Assembly (NCBI GenBank): GCA_020091685.1 | Contig: CM034599.1 | Coordinates: 2,175,641-2,239,640 of the forward strand | Direction: 5' to 3' | DNA: 64,000 nt | Source: Lutjanus erythropterus | Taxonomy: Eukaryota > Chordata > Actinopteri > Lutjaniformes > Lutjanidae | Part shown: positions 24,801-36,500 of the stretch, one piece after another | Numbering within the stretch: the stretch's first letter is position 1 | How the letters are laid out: each line of letters starts with the position of its first letter | The notes under the pieces: model-generated | What the model saw: only the letters and a program-made list of their open reading frames with translations | Told to the model about the DNA's origin: nothing | Databases searched by the model: none | Position numbers and translations under genes: made by a program

Positions 24801-27800
24801 ATGGTTTCCTTTTGTTAAGTAATGACTTCTCAAGATCAATGAAAATCCAATCGACTTACATTTCTACAGAAGGGCGGTTGAAAGAAATTCTGCAGACACG
24901 TGTTACTTATGAGTAGCTGGAAATAGAAAAAGGTGTTCAGTTTGAATCCTGGTTATTTGTGGTTCTTTGATGGGAACCTGTTATCCTCATTTCCAGCGCT
25001 TTATTTTTATTCTGGGACTCCTCTTGAGTTGGTTTGCACGATTCAAAGCTTTAAAAAATCATTTTTTTTTATCCTATACTGGCCTTCTCTGCAGCCTCTC
25101 AGTTCATCCTCTGTCTAATGTAACTCTGCCATTGTAGCTCCTGTCTCTTTAAGGGGCCTTAAAGAGTCAGGAGCTACAATGGCTCTCTAAAAGCCACTTT
25201 CTTCTTCAAGTTTAAGAAGCCAACTGAGGGGCAGCATCGAGTGCTTGTGAACAGAGGTGTTCAGAAAGGAGATGGGGCATCATTTCCACTGCCCCACCCC
25301 TTTAGGAGTCAATTTAAACCAATGGGAGAAGTGAACGTGAGCACAGATTGTGACCAATTCCATTGCTTCTATATACTATTAGTGCAACTTATAATTCTCT
25401 ATTTTGTTATGTAGAGCATCTTTGTTGTGAGTTCTGCCTCGTCTTCTTGCCGGTGTGTTCAATAGCATGTGACAGCTAAGCAACAGTGACTTGTGCACAG
25501 CTAACTGTGCTAACTAGCTAACAGCAGCTAAGATAGAGTTAGGAGTATTTAGTGGTGACTTTTGCAACAAATAGTTACCTGTCCATCAAGAAACTGGAGG
25601 CAGAGTAACCAGAGGATGTCAAAGGGAAAACCAGAAAATATTTTCTCCATAAAATCTTATCCAGATCAGAGTCCTGGTCAGAGTCACTGTTAACCATCTC
25701 ATTACGACAGTATGACAGTACTGCGACAGTAGAAAAATAAGTGGATGGAGCCTGTTTGCAAGTGATTGTAGGAGCTTCCTGATGGACAGATAGCTTTAGC
25801 TGTTGTTGCCAAATGTAGCTGCTGTTAGCTAGTTAGCTCAGTTCGCCATGCAACTAGTGGCCCAATCAGCTAACTCTGCTCGGAGAACTGGGGAATACTG
25901 GTGTTTACCCCTCTAGCAGAGGAGCTTTGAAATGCCAGGAGTTGGAGGTTTCTGGACCTGAGACAGGTGGAACTCAGCAGCAGCAAGTCAGCTGATTGAG
26001 CCACTAGCTGCATGGCCAACTGAACAAACAGCAGCTAAGTTACAGCAGCAGTTAGCGGTTACTTTTGCAACAAGTAAAGCTATCTATCCATCAAGAAAGC
26101 TAACAGCAGCTACGATAGACTTAGAAGTATTTAGTGGTTATTTTTTCAACAAATAAAGCTATCTGTCCATCATGAAACATTGGAGGCAGAGTAACTCATC
26201 AGCAGGAAAAACAGAAAATATTTTCTCCATAAAATATGATCCAGATGAGAGTCCTGGCCGGAGTCGCTGTAAATGACCTCGGTAGATTGTCACAAAAATA
26301 GGAAACTATTAAAACTATTGGAAATGTTGCCTTCAGAGCAGTGTGAAACCTGAGCTTTTGGTTCCCAGGCATGACTTACATACGTTTACCTGATTATTAG
26401 AAACTTTTCCCACATTTAAAATGAACATCCAATATTGTAACATTATACATACGACAGAAAATAAGGGAAACTATAATAGTTCCCCTTTAATTAAATTTCT
26501 TATGTGCTGTTTGTTGAATTTATAGAACTATGTTTTTATAAACCTTGAAATCATATCAGATTAAAAAACAGTCTGTGTTTTGCACACAGAAAGAAACCAG
26601 TATATCTGAACCTCCAGTGGTGAATATTGAATTATAGTGATGTAGGTATAATGACAACCAACAGCCACAACCTGGTTAATGAACTGACATTAGCTGTGTT
26701 TACCAGAGTCTCACCTCTCCTGTGTACTTCCTGTGTTTCCCCTCCGATGCACACTGCATGTGATTAGATTTTCTTGCTCCAGTAAGGCAGCTAAATTGTG
26801 TTTTGTTCAGGAGTAGCTCAGGGCGTCGCAAATAATAACAAAGCATTTTTATTCTGTTCCTGTGAAAAAGATCTTACAGGTTGAGAAGTTTTAGAAAATG
26901 GAGGAAAGCGTGCGGGATTTAAAGCCCAGATGGTGTGAAATAAAGATGTTTTCTCATACTGAAAGCTGCTTCTGCTTCACTGCACTCTTAGAAACAAGGG
27001 TTCCAAAAGGGTTCTCCCTGAAGGGCTGAGGTTCAACCCAGAAATTAAATTAAAGGGTTCTTGACAGAGTCCCCCCTGGGTGGGATCAAACAACCCAATT
27101 TGGTTCTAGATAAAACACTTGGAAAATAAAAAGGTTCTCAGTAGAACCCCATATGGTTTGTAGGTAAAACCCTTGGGATATACAAGGGTTCTTTATATAA
27201 CCTCCTTTTATGAGTTCTGGATAAAACCCTTGGGATCTTGTCATCACCCTTAGTGGGTGTAAAGGTTCTTGATAGAACCCACATGGAGGGTTCTAGGTGG
27301 AACCATTAAACCATTAACAGGTTCTCTGTAGAACCACTCATGGGGGATTCTGAATGGAACCTTTCAAAAATAGTTCTAGGTATGACTCTAAATGTTGGGT
27401 TTGAGGTAGAACCCCCTGAGTCTCTCTGTTCTGAGTGCCACTATGAACGTTCTCTCTGTTCTGTTTCATTGTAAATGTTCTTTCTTTTCTATGTCATTAC
27501 TGTCTGTTCTGTATCATCATGAACATTCTCTCTGTTCTGTCATAATGAACAATTTCTCTGTCTTGTCTTTAAGAACATTCTCTCAGTGCCATTATGAACG
27601 TTCTCTCAGTTCTGTCTCATTCTGACCGTCCTCTCTGTTCTGAGTGCCATTCTGAATCTCCTCTCTGTTCTGTTCTGCCCTGTTCTGCTGCGTTCTGCAG
27701 GACGCAGACACCATCAAGTCGTCTGATAAGATCTGCAGACAGCTGATCTACCACCTGACCCCGCACTCTAAGTGGCTGAGGCAGAGCATGTCCAGACGGA

Positions 27801-30800
27801 AATCCCAGGCCTGGTGAGTCCTCCTGTCCGTCCACACATCCAGTAATAAATCAGCAGAGAGCAGCGTGCAGATTTCCATCTTTGTAGCTGACATTGAAGT
27901 AGGACAGAGCTGGCCACGGGCTGACCTGATGGGGACGCCATGGTTACCACAGCTGTCAATCATCATTCTTTTTAAGTGCTCGCGTCCGTGCGGCGGATGC
28001 TCGGCGCCACCGGCCTTTCTCTCTTCAAAAGTGCAGCAGCAACAGATTCGTCCATCTGTTTGCTGAAGAGTTCAAATGTAATTACACTTGTCTGGATGAA
28101 AGAGTGAATTGATTTTGATGTGCAGATGATGAATAGAGAATTAGCTTGTGTACAACTTGTTTTTTTTTGTGCGCCTGCATGTAGGTGTTGCTCGGTAATC
28201 CTATTCACGAGCAGAAAGAGGCGATCATGATTCTTTCTCCTGTAATTGCGTCTTCTGCAGCCGGCTGCAAATAATGCATTCATTTTGAGAGGATGAAAAT
28301 AATCTGAGGATGGAGCGGGAGACAATGCGAGCACAGTGAGATGAGACGGGTTCATTATGAGTCAGTCGGAGGTATCAACACGCAGAATCAGAGGGAACGG
28401 AGACGTATTCACGGGGATCAGACACCTCGCTGTCGAGCTTTGTTGTGCTCGTGGACGTTTAATTTGGCCCAGAAGAGGAGAGACGCAGGATTTAACCGAC
28501 ACTGACAGCAGCTCTGCAAATGTGCACATACACGCTGAGAAATAAGGGTTCTAAAAGGGTTCTCCCTGAAGGGCTGAGGTTCTATTCAGAACCATTTGCT
28601 TCTGAGGAATCCTTTTTTTGAAGAAAGGGTTTGTCAAGGGTTCTTTGTAAGTCTTAAGGTTCCATTAAGAAGCTTTTCCATCCAGAAACTTTTTTTTGGA
28701 AAGAAGCATTGTTGAAATCCTTGAAGAACTCTTTCATCATTCATTGTGCCATAAAACGGTTCTGGGTAGAACTCCCTGCGTGTGTTCTAGATAAAACCCT
28801 TGGAATATAAAGTGGTTCTTGATAGAACCCTGAGTGTGTTCTAGATAGAATCCCTGGAATTAAAATGGTTCTTGTTGGGACCTCTTGTGTATGTTCTAGA
28901 TAAAAGCCTTGGAATGTTAAAAGGTTCCCCATGGAACCCCCTAAGTGTGTTCCAGACAAAATCCTTGGAATATAAAACAGTTATTGGTGGAACCCCCGTA
29001 AATATAAAATGGTTCTTGGTAGAACTGTTTGGTTGGCACTAGATGTAACCCTTAGAATATAAAAAATGGTTCTTGGCAGAACCCCTTGGTGTGTTCTGGA
29101 TAAAACCTGTGGAATATAAAAAGGTTCTTGATAGAATGTCCTGAGTGTCTTCTAGATAAAACCCTTGGAAGACAAGAAAAAAATAAGTTCTTGGAAGAAC
29201 CCCTTCAGTGAGACGAAACACTTGGAATATAAAAATGTTCTCTGCAGAATCCTAAGTGCATTCCAGGTCCTTAGAACATAAAAAGGTTTTTGGTACAACC
29301 CCCTGAGTGTGTTCTAGATTAAAACCTTGGGATATAAATTGTTTCTTGGTAGAACCCCTTGGTGTTTTCTAGATAAAATCCCTTGAAATATAAAAAGGTT
29401 CTCAGTAGAACCCCCTAAGTGTGTTTTAGTTAAAGCCCTTGAAAAAAAAGGGCTCACAGTAGAACCCTGTGAGCGTTTTCTCAATCAATCCTTGGAATAT
29501 TAAATATTTTGTGGTAGAACTCCCCCTGAACGTTTCTTGGAAGAACCCCTTGGTGATTTCGCGCCATCTACGGGGGAACATTGAGTTTGATGCCCCACCA
29601 AAGTTAAAGTTGGGGATGCAGCGACCTCCCAAATCTTGATGCAAAGCAAGAGAAGTTGTAAAATAGTCATAGACTAATACATTTAACATTTAACATTTAA
29701 CATTAGATATTTGACAATATTATTCTTAAGATTTAATTAGTATCGTGATAGTGTCATAAATAGTGTCGTGAATTCAAACATCTCCGATTATTAAAGCACT
29801 TAATACAGGAACTTTTTGCTCTACCATCTGAATGAGACACACAACACGATGTCTGACACCTGCTTTGTGTGGAAATACTTCAAATTATTAAACAACGGAG
29901 ATCCTAATTGTGTGCAGCACTGGAGACATAAAATCCACTGAGGTTTGCCGCGACTGTGATTTGAAATATCAGACAAAATTCCGGATGAAAGCCTAAAATT
30001 TCAAGAACACTTGATTCATGGTTTATCCAAAACACATCTGGACAAAATGCTGCAGCATCTGATGGATTTACTGTCAGCAGCTGGCTGTGACAAAAAGCTC
30101 CATTCATTGAAGAAAGATGCCAAAATCTCCCAAAGAATCCATCCAAATCCTCACACCAAGTGACTGGGAGCTTTATAGAGTTTTAATTTTTAACTTTTAG
30201 TGATCATTAACTTTATTAAGCCTACTTTGTTGAACATTGAAGGGTGCACGGTGGGAGCCGTCTGCTGCGCTCAGCAGCAGCCTCTGAACGTGAACGGGCT
30301 GTGGAATCTGTTTCTGCTCAATATCACGACTTTAAAAACACCAAATGACTTGACTTTATGAATTTCAGTAGTTTAAAATATGAAGAATTGTAAAATATCA
30401 CTTCCATGAGGCTGTTCAGTCAGACAGCGACAGATCACAGACTGAACTTGGTATTTCATCCTCACATGCAGCCGTAGCAAAGGTCAAGCTGCATGCAGCC
30501 TGCAGAATATTCTGTTCATTATAATGTTGATTAATGCTGAAATGACATTCTTCTGCCTTGGTGATAATTATCAATACCACCAGATAACAGACTAAAGTGG
30601 TCATGTGATCAAAATGTGTGATTTTCAGGAAAATATTAATCACTAACCCTCACTTCATCACAACTTAACATTATATAAACCAATATTTTTTGCTCCCCCA
30701 TTGTTCAACTCAAGTGGCGTCTATGTTTCTACATAAAAACCCTTGAAATATGATAAGGTTCTTAGCAGAACCCCTGGAGTGTGTTAGCAACCTTAGAAGA

Positions 30801-33485
30801 CAGAAAGATTCTGGACATAACCTCCAAAGAGGGTTCTGGGAAGAATTACCACTAGAATGGTTTGTTTTGTATAGTCTCTCATAAAGGGTTCTGGGTTAAA
30901 CCTTTCACAGAAAGGGGTTCTCCCATAGGGACAAGCTGAAGAACTGTTGGTTCTAGTTGTGGTCTTTACTTGTCAGTTTGCAGCTGAAGGGTTTTATTTT
31001 TCAATTCCGTCATGTTGGTGGCTTCAGAAAGCAGCTGACAGACAGACGGACAGACAGACGGACAGACAGACAGACGGACAGACAGACAGACAGATGGACG
31101 GACGGACTGACAGACAGATGGACGGACAGATAGACAGACAGACACTGGCTGAGGCAGCAGGAGCAACATGAATCATTAAAACAGAATTCCACCCTAAAAC
31201 AGAATATTAATACAGGAGATGCTGAGAGCTCTGACAGCTTCACCTGCCGTTGTGTTCATGAACAAATACCTGTCAGAGCAGAGAGAGACGAGACAGGGCC
31301 AGTCTGACGCTCGCTGTGAATACTGAACTCACCACACAAACTGTCAGGCTGTCTGCAAACACTACAAATATACTGCTTCATCACGTTTATTAAAAGAAGC
31401 AGCCGTGTAGTAATCAGGAGCAGATCTACAGAAATATGCAAGAGGGTGGCATGGAGATTTTAAGGGGTGACAAAAAATATAAGCAGGTTTATTTGCAATC
31501 ACAAATATCAATATTTGCTTGGAAAATTAAGATATTTTAACTCAAAAACATGACATCATTGTGGCAAGTGAGTAAGGCATTAAATAGAAATATCTAAAGG
31601 TGTCAATAAAAGGCAATAAATTGTTTTATTTTCAAATTTTCATTGAACATAAACAAATCACTTCACCTTAAATGTGGCCAGGACAGATCATTAAACTATA
31701 TGCATTAGAGTGTCGTCTCTTGCTGCATTCGCTTGCATTTGGATTTCAGAGTTTCAGCCTTGTAAATTTACGTCCAGCCAAAACAACTGTCCAAAACTGG
31801 GGTGGCGTCTTTTAGGGCCAACCCCTGGTAGCAGTTTTCAATTTATTATTATTATTACCCAAAATGCTGAACTATTCTCTGGTCAAATAAGAGTTTCTCC
31901 ATCCACACAAACAAGAACAGCATGTTCTAAATGTAATTTTAGGGTGGATTTTACTTCCCTCCAGCTTCCATCTTTGTTCGACTGCAGCCAAACTGCCCTC
32001 ATCTGTGCAAAAATGCAACAATCTCACTTGTGTGAGGTCTCTGTGTCCTCAGAGGAAACAGAATCAGCTCAGTCCGTTTTAATGCCACAGGATTGTTCAT
32101 CCCTTCATTATCCAGTATTAGCTCTGCACACCGGCCGCTCTAAATACTGTACACGCGTTTGTGACTGAAATGCCACACTGAATTACTGTCTGAACTCGCT
32201 AATCCCGTTAATCTATCTAACTAGTTTATTTGGGTTTTGCTAGAAACTGTGTTTTTCTTTTTTTTTCACACTTAATGAAAGAGCTTGACGATAAAGCAGT
32301 GACCCAGAAATGCTGACGAGGCGCTCCCACCTTAAGGGTAATTTCATGTGAGCGTAAAAATTGCCACTTTTGTGACCTTTTTTCTCTTCCATTTTTCACA
32401 CCACTATCTTCCTGTTGCACCAGATTTATCTGACCTCAGAATTACAGCTGAACACTCACAAACAAAACAAGCAAAGCTGTGTAGTGGTAAAATATATGCT
32501 GAACTATATTTTATTCCTTAAAGTCAGTTCTCAGTTCTCATAATTTGTTAGACACTAATTGGTTACTTGTCGTTGAACACGCAGCTGCTTTTTCGGAAGA
32601 ACAACACCTGATATCATGAGCACATCCTGACCCTTTTGATAAGCACTTCATAATCATCCTCTCTCAACCCTTCTTTGTTTTCCTTATTCCATAAGACAGA
32701 GGTACACTTGTGATTCTTTGTCAGTTCCTTTTACACTCTGTGTGACTGTGTACTGATCCTTTGCAAAGTTCTATTAAAACACCACAAAGACAATCTTGGT
32801 CTTCGTGCCTGTTTTCATTTTCAGATTTTCCACCACAGCTGCCATTTAGAGCCACTTTTAGTTTCTACATCACTTATCTTCAGCACACCGTAAAATTTTA
32901 GGGTTTGTTTTTTTCACCACTACACATTATATTGTGCATTGTAGCATACAGAGCACATTAAAGCTTCCTCAGAGGCCCGTCAGTCATATACGCTTCAGCT
33001 TCAGTCGTACACCAGCAAAAATGCAAAATACGATACTGTACTCACAGACAGACTCACAGAGCGGTCCAGTTAGCTCCTGAGGCTGCATCAGACAAAACGA
33101 TGAGAAGGTATCAGCCAGAAGAATATTAGGGACAGGCATGAGGGGAAAAATAGGACAGTTTTCCCTCCCCCTTTTTTTTTTTTTTTGTTTTGTTTTGTTT
33201 TGGCATTTTGAGAAGTTGAACTTTTAGTTTTAGTACCAGGCATAACAAAACCAATTGCATCAGTCACCCCAGACAAAATACATGAATTGTCTCCCTTTTC
33301 ACTGCGTAGATATTGACCACCAAACTGGAAATGTTTCCCAGTTTTCGTTTTAGAAATCTGGCCACTGTATCGTTAGCATAGTTAGCACACACGAACACGA
33401 GTTCAGCCAGCAATGTATCTTGATCTTTTATGTATTTTCTTTTCTTGTGGGCAAGGAAATAACAGTAACAATAATGATAATAATA

Positions 33486-33521
<36 letters not shown>

Positions 33522-36500
33522 CTAAAAGCATTAGCTGGGGGGCGTATCATCCAGGCTTTAACTTGGCTTTTTTTACTATATTACTTATTACTCGCTGTGA
33601 CCCTGAACGTCCCATCAAACCCTGTTCAAAAATATAACAATTTAATAAAGCGTTGCTTGATATTCTATCACAGCTAGATCTGATTTGAATATTGTGAGTC
33701 GCGTTCAGCCCTCGTATTTCAACTATATTATTCACATTTTCAGATTCACATTAATACAGAAAGTTTGACTTAACTTTTGACATTTTGACTTTTTTCTTGA
33801 AATGCAAAATAAAATAAAAAATTCCTCCTCCTTTTTTCCCGTATGCGTGGTCCTAATACTCATACCTAATACTGAGGAGGTGATATTTGTGTGCAGGATC
33901 TGTCTTCATTGATTTGGACCGTGAGGCAGGATTCCTGCACCATGAAGGACAATGCAGTGGTGTGAGTGTGTGTGATTCTTGCCCACGTGTTATAATACAA
34001 CAGAAGATGATTGAAAGTGTAAGTGAAATGTCAGGCAGCAGATGTGATCAGACTGCTCATCTCTGGCCTCTCTTGTGCAGTTTGGCTTCAGCCATCAGAG
34101 AGCCGAGACGAATAACAGAGCGAAGCGTCACCTTAAATGACTCTGCAGAAAACGAAACGGTGTGAGTGCTGCAATAAAAGCCCAGAGAGAGAAGGAGCGG
34201 ACCAACTCCTAGAAAAAAAATCTGATTCATATCTGAAATGAAATGAGAATTTTATGACAGTTTTCATCCAGCCATTTGTTAACATATGCATCAAAAAATA
34301 TTCTTTTTGTTAAATAGCATTTCCCTTCATCTCAATTAGCATGAGCTAACCCTCCAAACCTGAATAATTATGTTAATAAATCATAAGAGTGATTTGATTT
34401 GATTTACGCTGACTGAATTCAAATGCTGTCTCATTACATTAAATCAGTGGCTGCAGGAGACTGATGAGACACACATGGAGACGAGAGGTGCTCTCTATGT
34501 TTAAGTGGGAATACTTAACAGTCAGCTTCATTATAAAATGTAAATTTAATTGATTACTTAATTGTGTGGCAGATATTTATTAGATTACATGATTGTGCAT
34601 GAGGATTAGTGAGCATCAAAAATGTTGATGCCATTTGTGTTTTTGATGGCTTCAGTTCAGTTTGTGTTCGTGTGCTGCACACAGGGATTATTTTATCTCT
34701 GTCCATCGAGATTTCTTTGGTGTGAGTTGTAGAGTTTTGGAGATATCACCCGTAGAGATGTCTGCCTTCCTTCCAATATAATGAAACTAAATTGCATTAG
34801 TCCTGTGAAGCTCTAAGCAGCAAAAAATACATTTGAAAAACTGCAGTGTCTCCGGAAATCATGACCTGGCTACTCAAGATAATCCACAGACCTTGTTGTG
34901 AGCAGTTTCATGTAAGAACTACTTTTTTTCTATCAAAGTACATCTGCTGACCGTATCACTGTGCAGGAGTGATACGGTGCATCTACTCATGGAAGAGAGG
35001 CTCGCATGAGGTCCTTGGCTGAGCTGCAGTGTCAGCACCGCTGAGCTAGCTAGTAAGGCTGCTCAATTACTGGAAGAAATCACAGTCACTATTGTTTTTA
35101 TTGATATTGAAATCACGATTATTAAACAGGATTATTCATTGATTTGAGAACACCATATGTGTTTTCAAAATAAAACAAACAAGAAATAATGAAAATAGAT
35201 AAAATGATTAGTTCATGCAGCTCTGTGTCAGCGCTGTGAAAAGTGTCTGCTGGTCTCCTCCCTCTCTGCTTAAAACAGCCGACAAATATGTGGAAAGTCA
35301 ATAGCATCCTGTCCCACCGTGCTGGCTTAGTTTTACATTTATTGTCAACCGAAGGCTGCCTTTCTGTCGTCTTCTACAAGTTGTTTCAAATTAAATCAAC
35401 ACACATCAAGCTGATAGGAAGGGTGCGCTGCATTTACAACACAAGACAAAACGCAACATGCCACCACGGCGTGCGGCACAATAATTATTTTATTTTGATT
35501 ATCTTTTTTTAATCATTGGAAGCTAAAATTTCGTTTAAATTTGATTAATCACGTAGCTAGTACAGTGATATGGTTGAAGTACTTTTACTCAAATTGGAGT
35601 ACTGTTAGAGTACTTAAGTAAAAGTAGCAAATATTTTTATCTAATATTACTCAGGGTGTTAGTTACTTTTAACCATTGATGTTTAATGCATTGTCAGTAA
35701 ATATGCACAATGAATATCAGGGTGGATAAATTATCAGCATGTTGGTCTATATTATTTTCAGAGTATCACACAGAGTTTCACAGGAAAACAGAACTGCAGA
35801 GTCTCTCAAATAATGGAAATGAATGGTGATGGAAAAAAACAACAGAATAAAAACATAAAATGCCTCCATACTGCTCGTCTGGTGTTTGGTTTAATGTGCC
35901 CATAATTGGAAAAATCTTCATACATGAGTGGCTAAAAACAGGATTTTCAGACATTTTTGCACAAAAATTACTTAAATGGTCAATCGATTATCAGAATAGT
36001 TTAATAGATTAATTTCTTTTTTACCACTTGCCCAGTCAGGCAAGTGAGTCACCAGGTTTACTTGCCCGATGTGGCATTTTACTTGTCCTGAGCCAGCAGG
36101 TAATCCTTGTTGTTGAGCCCTGAACTGTAATCCATATTTAAGTATGAGAGAAATTACAGACTTGGAAAATACTTAGAACAGTACTAGTACCCCCAAAAAA
36201 GTACTTAATTACTTATTAATACACCCCTGCAGTCAGTGCATGTAGTAAAATAGTTCTCACAGCAAACTGCTCACAACAAAGTCTGTGAATAATCTTGAGT
36301 AACCAGTTCATGATTTCTAGAAAGAGACATTGCCGTTGAATTTTTCCAATGTATTTTTTGGGTGCTTTGAACTCAGTGTCACCTTGTTCTATTATAATGG
36401 AGGGAAGGCAGACATCTCTACAGCCAGGAAACTCTGCAAGTCACACCAGAACTATCTAGATGGATAAAAAGTACTACAAGTAAGTGGACAAATGTGTATT

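Noticed and set aside
30966..31243. Cys-Leu-Ser-Val repetitive ORFs on the minus strand
   Set aside because: They are translations of a GACA/GACG microsatellite.
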